NCBI GenBank assembly: GCA_914767715.1
Contig: OU612073.1
Span: 5,208,001 to 5,272,000 of the forward strand
Origin: Membranipora membranacea
Lineage: Eukaryota; Bryozoa; Gymnolaemata; Cheilostomatida; Membraniporidae
Reading direction: 5' to 3'
DNA: 64,000 nt
Below are positions 25,101 to 38,000 of this stretch, in pieces. The notes beneath the pieces are model-generated. The model ran no database searches, was not told the origin of the DNA, and saw only the letters and a program-made list of their open reading frames with translations. The position numbers and the translations under genes were made by a program. Each line of letters opens with the position of its first letter. Within the stretch, counting starts at the first letter, position 1.

Positions 25101-28100
25101 TATCCAAGTCTAAACTAAAGCAGAACACAAAAAGATCACAACAAATTATCTTTACCTGGTAGATGGTCGACATCTTGTATATCGTTTTTGTTATTATACT
25201 CAGCTGCGTCACCCCTTGGTGCCTCCGCCCCTCCTTGCTCTCTGTCATAGTTATTATTACCAGCGGCGTGAGGAGCTTCTCCCTGCTGCTCATCAGCTGA
25301 GCGTTTTATTATATCTTTCAGAACTCCTTGTGTACCGAGGGTGGATCGCTGGGCTTGTACCCCCTGGTTAGGATCGGCAGCTCCTCCTCCGATAGGCAGC
25401 GGCTGTTCCGCCTGGACGACCTCTGGCAGGTTATTGCTTTGTTGTTGTTGTTGTTGTTGTTGTTGTTGAGGTGCGTTGTTAATAAGATTATTATTCTGTA
25501 GCTGTTGTTGGTTGCCCATCACAACCTGGACTGGTTGCTGTACTGGTTGCTGGACCGGTTGTTGAACAGCCGCCCCTTGATACTGGTTTTGTACTATCGG
25601 CACCACAGGGGCCTGAGCGTTACCTATTGGAATGTTTTGAAGAAGAGGTTGTTGAGGCTGCTGCTGCACCTGATTGTTTTTATTAGGTAAGTTCAGCTGG
25701 AAGTTTTGCATGTTTGGCTGCATATTATTATTGACGGCAGCGGGTTGTTGAGCAAGTTGATTCTGTTGCATGTTTGCGCCGACCTGCTGGTTGAGTACTG
25801 GTATTTGTTGAGGGTTTATTGCTGCTCTTTTGTTGAGCTCACTAATTTCAAGCTGCAGCTGCTGCACCTGTGCTGTCAACTTGGCTTTATCATCTGTATG
25901 AAAGTATGAAGAGATTTGTACATTATAGTATATAGTTGATTGAACAAAAATCAGATGGTCTTATCACAAGCCACATCCCGAAGCATGGGCGGCGAACTAT
26001 TTGTTGCCTTAATGGTGAGCATAACGGAGCATACATGAGGGCCAACTAAACCGCAGTATCTGATGAACTGCAGTAGGATTTGAATTCTCGACCTTCAACA
26101 CTTGCATGCTGAAGGACCATTGCTCTAACCAACTGAGCCATCTCCTACTCCTCTATGGTTTATCAACAGCTGCAAGTCTGGCAAATCTGAGCTTATTGAA
26201 TTCTGTATAATATAGCTCTCAGATAAAAAGTCATTTCTATCTCAGAATTGCCACACGATGGGCAAATTATTTGCAGAAGATCAGGGAGTGGAATCATGGA
26301 TGATTTTTCCAACGTTGTCCTGAAAATATTTTGGCCAGGAGGTGACAATTCTGAGATTGAAGAAAAATAATGTAATCTTTTGTATATACAAAAACACGAT
26401 GAGCACAGATTTATCTGTCTGGCAGCAGTGGTCTAAATTCGTTGCTATGTATAAACATTGAAGCATAACTTGTTTTATGTGCAAACATTCACAATACTCA
26501 TACAGGGTGTGTGGCTGAGGAACATCAAATTAAATGGCTAGTGTTTGCATTTGGTTATAATATTTTTATGAGCACAAATAGGATAGTGAATATTGCAATG
26601 CTTGGATCAGACAAGTCAGTACTGTGATGAAATGAAGGTTCATCATATGTGCATCCTATGCCTCATTCACTATGAGAATGTAAATAATGCATGGGTGTGT
26701 GCACGCCTTGCCTGACAGTATAATTGAAATCCCCAGTAGAATTGAATTTCCCCTAAAGACTTTAGACTTGGCCTCACTTTCTCTGAAACATCAAACCACA
26801 TACACACTTGCACTCAGCATCTTTAAATTTTACATGCAGGTTGTCATTAAAAGCGGAATATTTAGGACTCCTGCAACGGCGCGCATACAATTATCTATTC
26901 TTTTACTCACTGTTAAGCTGATTGGCAGCCGCCTGATCTTCAGCTTTAAGTTTCTCATACTCATCCACGGATCGTTTTCCCATATTAGCACAATCATCTT
27001 TCTTTTCCGCAAGCTCCAGTGTAATACCGTCACATTCCTTCTTCAGTGCGGAGAACTCAGACTACAATGATAAAAATTAGTTTATCAAAAAATGGGGGGT
27101 GAAAATCGCCTGTCTCTGTCCAAAGACTGAGAAAAAACAGTGCCTTAAGGGCGCGGCAGCCGTAATCGGAGCCAAGTTGCTTTCAGTTTTCCGACAGGTC
27201 GGAGCACATTCCTGGGGCGTCAATTGAGCCCAGTAGTCAGTAGACTATAGCGGGATTCGAACTCAAGACCTCCAACAAAAAAGTCTGTTTTGTATTCATA
27301 TTGTTAGTTTATCAGGCTTCCAAAACTGAGAAATTTGATTAACCTTTTCATTCAAATGATAAAGAGGTGAAATTAATATTTTTTATATCAGTAGGGCTAT
27401 TGACAGGAACTTGAAAGACAATGCACTAATACAACAACAGCAACAATGCAAGTGAAATCAAGGTTGGCCTAGTTGAAAGCCGCTATCAACACAGAGGGAG
27501 CTCTTTGACACACAACACAAATACAAATTATTCTAGGAAATTTGAAGGGAGTGAATGAGTGGATTTTATCAAGAGGGCGTGTCCGTCGGAAGATTTATGG
27601 AACATGAAAAAAGTTCTCCTAAGCACAAATATTAACATTATCCTGATAAATTAAGTTAGCCTGTAATCTCAAATAGGACAAAACCAGGATAAGCTAGGTT
27701 TATGAGACAAGAAAATAATCGCCTTGAACTTGATGAAGATGTTAAACAAGATAATTGTCCCTAATGGTTGAGTAATCTGTCATGGTTGAGAGGTGAACTT
27801 GGGGATTAAGATAAACCAGTCCTATGAAGGCTGAAGTTGACACTCCCACATACTCAAATATGATAGACTAGCATCATAGTAACCATAGGAGAACAAATAT
27901 TAGCTAGAGTTTAGTTTAGCTAGTTCGAGGTTGATTTAATCTTAGCTAGGACCAATGTTCACTAGCTAATATGGTAGCTAATAATATATAGTGAGGTTAG
28001 ACCAAACGTCAGCAAGTCATAATTTTACTATTTTGAGCAGCACACTGGCCAATCTTTCAGTCTAAGAACACTTTTCTTAGTAGGCCTACTCTAAAGTAAA

Positions 28101-30574
28101 CTAGATATACCACGCATTCATGGACAATCAACAAATTGGCACTCGTAAGAATCTGTGACAGATAATTCAGAAGCAGGCAAACTTTGAGTATAATTACGTA
28201 GGCCTAGTAACTGAACCAGCTAATAAGCATGTACGAACTGCAGATTTAACCAAATTCACAAACGTGATAGTCATTTGTTTGGCAAATAATACTCCTACAC
28301 AGGGTCATGTATCACAGCATTGAGAGAGGACTATACAATAAGCAGGAAGCCTCTTAGATAAATGATCTGTGGTAATCTACCTAATTTAGGTAAAATAAGT
28401 ACTACCTGACATTAAAGTAATACTGACAATTTATAATCTTTGCTACCGACAGTCAGTTTAAGCCATTGGCAGATAATCATCTCTAATCGAAACAAACAGA
28501 AAGGCCACAGCGAACTGAAACATAATATAGTAAATTACGGAGTAATGGATGAGATAGGCCTAGTTTGGCACATAATAACCAAGGAATAAAAGACTCCTTG
28601 TAATAACTACAACATGTTATGGGGTAAACAACATCGAGATAAATTCTCCGTACTATCATACCAAAAGACATCAAATAAGCATATATAAATGGTGTATGCG
28701 ACCCCAAAATTATTGCCATTAGCATTAGGTATAGTAAGTGGTCATGTACTAAAAACTATCCCGTTTTTTCAGTATTTGTTCCAATATTCCTTATTCAACT
28801 ATTATGTTATTTACATAATGCTGCTGAGTTATAATGACAATGCCAAAAGATAACCTTAGCTTTTTATCCACGGCAATTTCTCCTCAATTGGGACCCATAA
28901 TTTGTTGACATTGTAAAGCCATAACAAAGACTGTTGCGATCCAGCACAACACAACAAAATAAGTGGTCAAGAATGTCTATGTCATCTTACCTCCTTATTT
29001 CGTAATTGATTTTCATTCTCATTTGATTTGGTGAGAACCTCTTTCTAAAACACAAACAAATTTTATTGGATTATCAGAGCGTCAATGTTTACCCGAGTTT
29101 ATCGAACAAGGAAATAGATAGAGAGTTCTGCTGAACATTGTCGGTGGTCACTGGATCTTCTTTCCTACTAAACTTGGGCTTGTTCTAGTTGTGACAAACG
29201 ATTTTTGGTGCGAATACTCAAACATGTTTTCCATTTCCACTGATAACATACACAATTAATTCCTCAAAATCAATCACAGCATATTTTGTTCATATCATAA
29301 CTTACATATGTTTTTTCCATCTCCAGTCGTGCCTCTACAAGATAATTAAGTATGTTAATAACAAGCATCTCTTAAACTTGCTCATCTCGCTCTGTAATGC
29401 AATTAAGACACCACTTCAACTGTTGCATTAGTGTCTGAAATGCTCATATTTTTTAAATATTCATTTCCAAAAATAGTGATCGCAACACCACAATTTGCGT
29501 TAGGATGCGCTGGTAAAACTTAGTAGCTGACACGTCTTCCGGTGAGTCACATCTGGTTTTTTTATGAGACCATAGAAAGTTGTGCCGACTTCACATAAGG
29601 ACTTTTGTTATCAATCCTAGGATAGTCTATGATGGGGCTTACCTTGGCACTTATCCATATGAGCTTGAGCGTCATCATTGAAACTTTTTAACCGTATTTT
29701 GTGTTCTTGTGCCACTGAAATGAAAATGTGTTCATATCAATAACCATGTTCCGCAACTTTCTCACAATCATTGTTTGTTAGGTGATAATGAGACTGCGAG
29801 ATTATTGGAAATGCTGCTCATAGCAGCCGTTCTCAGTTAAAGCGTGAAAGCAAGCCCTACTCATAATCCTTGTGTCACATGATTCAATATACTGTTAATT
29901 CAATTTGGACTTGAGACACTTCAGACCTCGTTGCATTGTTATGGAGAAAGTAGACCACAGAAATCTCGCTTTAGATACTAATTCAATTCATCTAATTTGT
30001 GTGGCAGTAAGTCTATCTTCATGCTAGAAGCTCTTCGCATGCACAGTTAATCCCCAGTAAATCCTTCTTTTTAGTAGATTGCGTTTGCGGAGAGAAACAA
30101 CAGGTCAAGCCATAAATGAAGCACCTGAGTTAGAGAGTGGATCGTTGTGGTCTGTGGACACTGCAAATCTTTATGTAGTATATTGTTAAGTGACTAACCA
30201 GGTTTGATCTATATATCTATGTATTGAATCAGATCTAATCTATCTTCTAGGTAACACACCATTGAAAATGAAACATTTGCATGTATGTCTTAGTTAGCCT
30301 TATTATAATTAGGCTCCTAGGTCAGACATGTTCCAGTTATGAGGCTCAATGATCAAAGATGGCTGGCTGTCATATATTATGAGATGACAAAATTCTACTC
30401 ACCAGATAATTGACCTAGTAACTCCTGCTTGTCCTCTTTTAGTTTTGCAACTTCAGACTCAGCTTGATTGAGGGTTGTCTTGGTTGCATTGTATAAAAAT
30501 ACCACATACATAAGGATAAGGGTCAAAGCACCATATCCAACATAGGAAGTCACACCTCCTCTACCTCGAAGCAT
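22127..30574 (-). CDS. GOLIM4/GOLM-like type II Golgi membrane protein, 645 aa
   Basis: Exons (high to low): 30574-30403, 29714-29643, 29334-29306, 29044-28991, 27061-26911, 25893-25156, 24826-24803, 24224-24141, 23522-23484, 22788-22766, 22678-22127. All are phase-consistent, 1938 nt with stop. The N-terminus MLRGRGGVTS is basic and short; a membrane helix spans about 11-29. Residues 30-160 are charged and heptad-like (e.g. QAESEVAKLKEDKQELLGQL), so a lumenal coiled coil. Residues 160-405 form one large exon rich in Gln/Asn, with QQPVQQPVQQPVQ and a (CAA)n-coded poly-Q. The stem ends in acidic, Lys-rich segments. This order matches GOLIM4 (GPP130), GOLM1 and GOLM2, Golgi proteins that cycle through endosomes; which one is unclear. 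A minus AATAAA near 22004 supports the end at 22127. Oddities: the donor after 24141 is GTCTGT (weak), and the acceptor of 22788 is GGAAG. Confidence 0.8.
25441..25467 (-). repeat. (CAA)n coding for poly-Gln
   Basis: Nine TTG triplets on the plus strand read as CAA codons in the GOLIM4-like stem exon. The pure-codon run is likely to vary in length between alleles. Confidence 0.85.
26063..26152 (-). repeat. tRNA-derived SINE copy (head)
   Basis: On the minus strand it reads GGCTCAGTTGGTTAGAGC (A box) and then TTGAAGGTCGAGAATTCAAATCC-like B-box sequence, as in a tRNA with an added tail. It lies in an intron of the GOLIM4-like gene and shares its layout with copies at 27100, 35755 and 60665. 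Confidence 0.7.
27100..27290 (-). repeat. tRNA-derived SINE copy (body plus B box)
   Basis: The minus strand carries GGAGGTCTTGAGTTCGAATC, a central GGTCGGA-like segment, GGCGCC-type sequence and a tail containing TTTCTCAGTCTTTGGACAG. The same order of blocks is found at 35755-35985 and, on the plus strand, at 60665-60830. Confidence 0.75.
27895..27990. mobile_element. TTTAGCTAG-family MITE fragment
   Basis: It contains AGAGTTTAGTTTAGCTAGTT and CACTAGCTAATATGGTAGCT, the family core, in an intron of the GOLIM4-like gene. The ends are not clear. Confidence 0.5.
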
Positions 30575-31863
30575 ATTTCCTGTGACTACTTTGGTATATA
30601 TAGAAGGTTTGCAGGGGAAAAATTATGCAAAAGCTTAAAGTCAACAAGAAGAAAAAAGTTATGCCATTGCATATCCGGTTGCAGCTAACGATGATAGATA
30701 CTATTGCTGCAAAACCAATTTTTTTACAGAGGGTAGACAACTCCTTGCTGCCCATATAACAAATCGGGTTTAAAATAATTATTTTCAGTTTGTATCCTTG
30801 AATTGAATTTGTCTCATATGGCCAATGAACTTCACTGGCCTATATGTTTAAGATAGGACAAGGAGTTGATTTCTTAGATATAATCACATCACAATGTCAT
30901 GTTGTTGTAGGATGATCTACCCTGAACCCGGATCAACATTACGTCATTCGTCATTCCATTTCCCTCACAGACGCACACCTCATGCTCTTATACTCTAGAT
31001 CGAACCAATAATATTGCCAGATTAATATAGTTTCAATACCTGTTTTTTTTATTATACCGTATCCCCAGGCCACCAGGAGTGATATAAAAAAAGTTACCAC
31101 ACAACAAGTGTTAAGAAAACCCCTACCTTGCCTTAGAAACCCTGCACATGCCAAGGTATATCCCTGTGAAGTAATTTGAGATCAAATTCAAAGTCCCCTT
31201 GTGGGGCACACAGCGACAAACAGCAATGACTGACTTACACGACTGTTAACGCACATGAAAAACTATCATCTCTTTTTAATTATATTATATATTTGAAATG
31301 CACAATAATCATCAACAACGTCAAAAACAGAACATATATATATACAAATACAAATGGCAAAAATAGGAGTTTAACAGTGATCATGAAGGCACTAACCTCC
31401 GATATATGATCATTATTGCTTATTATAACAGGATATAAATATAGCAGGAATAATGAAGCCATGCGTATTTAAAAAGTAAGTGTAAGTTGTGTTCACAACA
31501 TTGAAAGAGGACAATTCCAGTATAACAGTCTGCTGGAGGCTTTTATGGCAGGGATAGTTGACAGTAATTACAATTACAATGCAAACAATGCGTAAAAAAT
31601 ATGGTCGTCAATGCTCCAGGCAGTAATGAAAGATATCATGATACTAAAAATAACATCAATTTATAGAATCTTTTAGTGGTGCTAAATATACAAAAAAAAC
31701 CGGGTCAGACAATAAGCAATGGTTTTCCATGACATCTCTTTTCCACAACATCTATTTCTTATGACAAAATATTTGCTTTTTATTAGAAAGACTACTGAAT
31801 AGGCAAGGTACGATCTTATCGATGTAGTGAAATTGAGATAGAACATGTCATCATGTGAAAGCT
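30575..31863. other. Short intergenic spacer with 3' end of the LRR-Ig-FN3 gene
   Basis: It lies between two minus genes: the GOLIM4-like start at 30574 and the LRR-Ig-FN3 stop at 31864. A minus AATAAA (plus TTTATT near 31776) about 85 bp after that stop is a good poly(A) signal. The promoter of the GOLIM4-like gene must also be here. The short minus frames in this region are AT-rich and not credible genes. Confidence 0.55.
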
Positions 31864-34800
31864 CTAACACATTTCATTGTCACACAATGGTGCGGTTGTC
31901 GGATTGTAACATCGATCAATTTTTACGCTCATTGAACTTTCCACAGAGCTGCAGCTCTCATTCAAGTGTCGAGAGTAGACAATTTTTGCTTGCTTATATC
32001 TCTGGCACTTTTTATAAGCCACTAGTGCAATGGCAAAAATAATGAAGCCCGCTATAACTGTAACTGTTATTAGAATAACTATCCCATTAGCATGAGATGA
32101 GTCGTCAGCTTTGGAATTTGTCCCCTCGTGCTGATTAACATCCAATCGTTTTAATGGCAGCATGTGTACTGTGAGACAGCTTTTGTCAGCCCTATCGTGA
32201 TAGAGAAGGCATATTGAGTACGCTAAGTTGGGTTTCAGATCTTCTAGTGTATATTGCGTAACTTCTTCATCCAACTGAATCTCCTGAATAACTCCATCAT
32301 CGGCAGCGTAGGATATGACCTTCGACCCACTGGTACTCTGCCAGTTAAGTACAATGAAAGATTTGGATATGGCGGTGGTTTTGAGTTGGATATCGGGGTG
32401 GATAACTCTTAAATAAATACTTTGCGAGTTTTGCAAACCTTGTTTGCTGATGGCAACGCAAGAGTATACCCCGTCTAAATCATGTGACTTTGCTTTTAAA
32501 CTGTGAATGTAGCTGAATGTTGGCAGTTTGTTCTCATGCTTTATTACATAATCCTCACCCACATCCTCATCAATATCGCTGGTTGGACAAGTCCAAGAAA
32601 AGCTCATAGCTCCAATGCTCTGACATTCCAAGCTCACTTTCAACCCCCATCCAACATCAATCTGCGGCTCAGATATTCTAATGACTTGTGGCATACAATC
32701 ATTCGATAGCTGCTGCTCTGTCAGCTGGTATAGAGTCGCTGACTTGACAGCATGAGGTGACTGACACACCATCTTATCTCCATCTATAATATTTACGCTC
32801 CCGTTTTTTTCTCGCAACCACGCAGCAAAACAGCCGCAGTGTAGATTGTTATTATACAGACTGATTTCCCGTATGTTTGGATTATTGACAAGTATATCCT
32901 CTCCAAGACCTTCCAGAGCGTTATTGTGCAGATATAGGACAGTGAGATTAGGACACTGAAAACAACTCTGCGGGCTGAAAAATTTCATTTCGGGATTTCC
33001 AAACACCTCTAGTTTGATCAGACTGGGCAAATTGAAAAAAGCATTTGCAGCGATCACTCGTAGCTTTGGCATGTTACTCATGGATATCTGTTTGAGATGT
33101 AATAGGCGCCTTATTTGGTCGGTGCCATGTATAAACACGATTGGATTGTTATTTAAATTCAATATTGTCAGCTGATATAGAGAATTGATGGGCGACAGGG
33201 GCACTTCAGGAATCTGGTTGTGACTTAAGTCAAGTTCTCTCACCGATGAATTGTAAAAGCAGCGGGTAACAAATTGAGAAATATTGTTTTTGGATAAATT
33301 CAGCCTCTCAATGTGTCTAACATGAGTAAGATCATTGCTCCCGATGCTCGGTATCTTGTTACCGCTCAAGTCCAGGTCTCTAAGGCTAAGAGAAATGTTA
33401 CTAAACCATTCGGCATTGATTGAACGAAGGAGGTTGTTATTAAGTTTCAATGTTTTCAGATTGGTGAGAGCTTGAAATGTGTTTCTTTCTATGTACACAA
33501 TGGAGTTTCCACTCAAGGATAAATATTCTAACGATTTTAGCCCGTCAAACAAGCTAGGATGAAGAGACTCGAGATAATTATTGGACAAATCAAGGGCCCT
33601 CAATGATTGTAATTGTGTGAAAAGCTGGTGTAGTGGCTCCACTTGATGTAACCTGAACTCGTTCCTCGCCAGGTCAACATATTGGATATTGGATAAGTTT
33701 CGACTAGCTGAGTTGTTGCCGTTGAGGATATCAATCCGCATCGAGTTTCCAGCTAATATAAGTGCCTGTGTGTTCTCAGGTACCGAGCCTAAGACAGACA
33801 AGTCTCTATCTAAAACACAGGAAATGCAACATTCATAGAAATGACAAAGCAAGTTCCTTTGCCAATGCATAGGGGCATCTCGCTTAGTAATTTTCACACA
33901 GTTTTTCTATGGGAATAATTTCAATTTTAAAGACTGAAGAAGGATATTCAATACTGCTAACACAAAAAGCTCTAGGAGTGTTAAATTTTCACTGCGGCTA
34001 TAAAATAAAATCTAAGAAATTAATTACTTGGAACCTTGGCCAGGCAATTCAACTTAACTTCATTTTTTTTTTGGTTATTTTTGTGGCCTCAATAAAAGAC
34101 AAAACTTGATAATTATGAAAACAAGCAGATGTAAAAATGTGCCAGGCAGTCGTAAATCACACAAAACTGTAGTAATTGACACCTCTGAGTATTGTATATC
34201 CTTACTCTGTTATTGAGCTAATTAACTTTGAGCAGGCACACTCCATGAGAATTACATGCTTGCACCAGAGACTATGGATCTATAGTCTCTTCTTGCAAAG
34301 CTATGATAGATCACTTTTCAAAATAAATTTCAACTATATTTATTCATAGCAATCCTTGCCACAATCACAAAGTAAGGATACATCTGGGGGACACAGTGAC
34401 CAATGTACAGATCAAAGCAAACACATTGGCTACAGTCATTACTGGTGGTCTTTTCTCCAGTGGTTACTCACAATGAGTGAGACACCTCATAGGAACTTTC
34501 ACTCATTCTCAATGATCAACAGTGGTACAAATACCACGAAGTTAGGAGATTTTGTACTGATTTAGGAAATTGAAGACGGGTATCAATCCTTTGTTTATAT
34601 GCCCTTGAGGAGTAAATTTGAGCCAGAGTTTAATTTAGCTAGTTGGTGGTGACATAATGTTAGCTAGCACCAATTATCCTTAGATGAGGTTGGAGCTTGA
34701 GTAAATGTTGGCTAGCCATTTCAAGTTTGTGCAGAAAATCAAAGTTTATGTCAAGCCAAAAATAATTTACTCTTCAAGGGTAGAAACCTAAAACGTAGCC

Positions 34801-35050
34801 AATCGGGAGGAACGCCCGACAGGGTTTGGGAGGGGGTAAGAGTCTGGAGGTCTTAGACTACATAAAACTATTTGAATAACATATTACCTTTACAGTCCAT
34901 TGTGTTTAATATACCACTGAGGGGTTCAATCCAGACTTCATGACAAATACAGTCAGTATTACAACCGTCAGGTGACCAGTCCGCCCGCAAGTGTCGCATA
35001 AGTGTCAAAATACATGTCACACCAATATAGAGTGATGTAGAGTCAAGCAT
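31864..35050 (-). CDS. LRR-Ig-FN3 single-pass membrane receptor, 702 aa
   Basis: Two exons: 35050-34888 (phase 1) and 33809-31864, joined to 2109 nt. Exon 1 starts MLDSTSLYIGVTCILTLM, a modest signal peptide, and carries the LRRNT (CNTDCIC ... MDC). The large exon holds about ten LRRs (LRALDLSNNYLESL, LEYLSLSGNSIV, LKTLKLNNNLLRSI, VRELDLSHNQIP), then an LRRCT starting NLHCGCFAAWL. An Ig C2 domain follows (VSLECQ ... WTC ... DLDGVYSCVAIS), then an FN3-like domain (FIVLNWQS ... YTLEDLKPNLAYSICLLY). A helix spans about 630-653 and the tail has about 49 residues, Cys- and Ser-rich. This order is that of vertebrate LRFN/SALM, LRIT and related neuronal adhesion proteins; orthology to one is not claimed. 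Function inferred: cell-cell contact. Concentrating all LRR, Ig and FN3 coding in one intronless block contrasts with the split LRR gene at 12884. Confidence 0.92.
34602..34780. mobile_element. TTTAGCTAG-family MITE, best-bounded copy (179 bp)
   Basis: Ends are CCCTTGAGGAGTAAATT and, at the other side, AATTTACTCTTCAAGGG, which are inverted repeats with one mismatch. Internal core: TTTAGCTAGTTGGTGGTGAC, TAATGTTAGCTAGCACCAAT. It lies in the single intron of the LRR-Ig-FN3 gene. Related copies or fragments: 16553-16722, 27895-27990, 42160-42230, 48400-48470, 48770-48905 and 62265-62335. Confidence 0.75.
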
Positions 35051-38000
35051 TGTTATATGTCTATATGTAGGGTATGTGATGTATGATGATAAATTACAGC
35101 GTCTACAAGAAAAAATAAACCAAGCAAATAGATTATTGATATAACATAAGAGTAGTGCATGCCGTAAACAAACAATATATATAAGTGACCAGTGGAATTT
35201 TTATAAACCGACAGAAAACAAAACATTCCTGCTTGTTTGTGATGTCACCATGTCAGGTCAAAGACAAAAAACAACCAATTTAGATAATTTTGTTTTTATT
35301 TATGCTTTACGCTTAACCTAAGCAGGCAGGTGTTGTGGGCCAGTCATCTAAATAAGAATTTTTAACAACATTTCATACTCCAACCCGAATCCGTTGCATT
35401 CTTAACGGTACACAGCGTTTTTATACCGTAATTTTTATTATCATTTATCTCATACATTATAATACAGTAATAACATTAGTGCACTTATTTCTATGATCTC
35501 CCTTTATATCAATTGTCGAGGGAAAAAATTATCGAGGTTATCACAGCAAATAAATTCAACATCTGAGTCAACAAAGGAAAGAATGCAAATCATGCCAGAC
35601 CATGTGCACTCAACTCCACGCCGCTCATAAGTCACAACTCCACGGCGCTTATAACGCCTCTATCTACAGATCATGTGCACTCAACTCCACGCTCACAAAT
35701 CTCTATCTAAAAGTTCATAGAAATTCCCAACTCTGTGGGTTAAAAAAAATGTGGCTTAAAATCGCAAGTTCTGTCTCTGTCCGGAGACTGAGAAATAAAG
35801 GGCGCGACTGCCATATTCGGCGCCAAGTTGCTCTCAGTTTGCATGCAGGTCGGAGCACACATGGGGTGTCAATAGAGCCTTGTAGTCAGTAGACTGCAGC
35901 AGGAATCGAACACAAGACCTCCAACACTTGTGTATTAGGGGACAGGCGCCCTAACCAACTGAGTTACCACCTACTCTTTCCTCTTTGTCCTGATCCTCCT
36001 CCTAGACATGTTCACACACTCACCATCATTCTCAGGTCAGATTTGAACTCTGAATACCCATGGTAAGGTGAAAATTGGTGCAAACCATTGAATTTTGTTT
36101 CTGGGTCACGGAGATAATTGCTGTTTTGTCTACGAATTTTGTACAAAGGTGTAAATTGGTCTACTTAGACACCCAGTGCCATCCACGGTGCAAATCTGAT
36201 TGACACCATCATCACATTCAAAAAATAGTGTTGTGCGTCATATAGTCCTAGGTGATCAGGACTTTAAGAAAAGTCAAAGCTTGATCGCCCAAAAATTTTG
36301 TTGGGCGATTAGGGTCAGGCAAAAGCAAAACAAGGATTAGATAGGATATTTCCACATCAATCTCCCTCTAATAAACACTTGGCTATTTTCTCTATACCCA
36401 TGGTTTTCATTCCCTTGAATTGGATTTCTTTGCCAATTGCACTGACTACAGAAGCAATGTATAGTCAGTCCAATGAACTCCTTCTCATTCATTGGTCTGG
36501 CAGCTAGTTCTGCAGTAGTTATGCAATATTTTGACACTGAAAATATTCGTAGCACTCTTTGGTAAAAATTGTATGTAGTGCTATAAATTGCCCCACTTTT
36601 TCATCAATGGCATACCTATGAGGTTTCAAAACCTAGTGCTGTATCAGCCCAATATGCTACCACTTCTTATCTACTTTGGTATCAAAATATGCAAAAATAC
36701 TGCAGTCCTAGCTCCAGACCATGTAAATTGCTTTAGTGCTTTTGTAGTCTTTAATATCTTATTCAACTCACAGGAGCCTAACAGGTGGTGGCTCCCGCAG
36801 GCTTGCTATACCTAACCACCATTCAATAGATTGACTTTGTACCAATTTAAGTATCAAAAATAATATCCTCCTTATTTGACAGCACATTTGGTATGGATGA
36901 TGGTGATTGTAGCATTTTTATTATCGAACACCCTCCGCATAGATTGGTTAAATGTGGGTGCTGGATGATGGAATGCCAATAAACCTTCATTCAAACTGTT
37001 TGAGCCAAACTAAATGCCTCCGTAGCGCCTCCGTAGGGCGCTTGAGTTACATATTTGAGGTGGTAATTAAATCCACTTCTGGCAACAAACTGTGGTTGGA
37101 AATGGAAGTAGTTCAACTAGATGAGTTTTCGTTATATTCGCCCTCAAATTCTTATTATACAATGTTCAATTTGTCTTAATCCCAATTTATTGCTTCCATT
37201 TTCCCAGGGATAGAAGTACCTTAGTAATCTATCAATCTTTATATATTCGATGATAGCAAAACCAATAGTTTCTTAGTAATAATGAATGTGTCTCTGAACG
37301 TGTCTCAGGTATTTTTCCTGACACTGAGTACTATGAGTGGTGTTTCAATGATTCACAGAGGTTCCGGTTGCGACCAAGTGTCTTGGTGAAAAAAACCAAG
37401 GAAACCTGCAAGGCAATGTCAAAATCAGCTAATCATCTGTAACAAACAAACACCTGCCAAAAGTCTACCAGGCTGCCAGCCAAGTCATTCATCATGTCAC
37501 TTTATTTTTACATTGTTCCGACTTTGTAGATACAGACCCACGACTTCCTGGTATCGAAATGTGAACTTTGGAGCTTATAAGATACACCAACCATTTGGCT
37601 AGCTACCTGTCGAATACTTACACCATCAAAGGAATGTTATTTCGGGGATCGCGCAATGTATTATGGATCAAACCAAATGTCAAGGGTGCGTGTAATGGCC
37701 TTTGCGATTGTTTATTGCTACTGTGCTAAGCTCATGTACACTTATAGACATTATCTCATGTCTCACGGCTATCGAGCTGATTTTATCTTGTCCAGGTGAC
37801 ACTTCCCAAAGGCATCATAAAATGGCGCAACCACCGATGCACGCGGGTCTGAAAGGGAGTGATTTTTAGCGACAACCCTTAGCTGTGATGTTTCAAATAT
37901 GATATTTTGGTTGGGACTTTGTTGTCTTTCATAGGCTTCAATATAGAAGTTTAAGGTTACAATAATATCTTTAAAAAATACAGTAATGGGAGATCCACCA

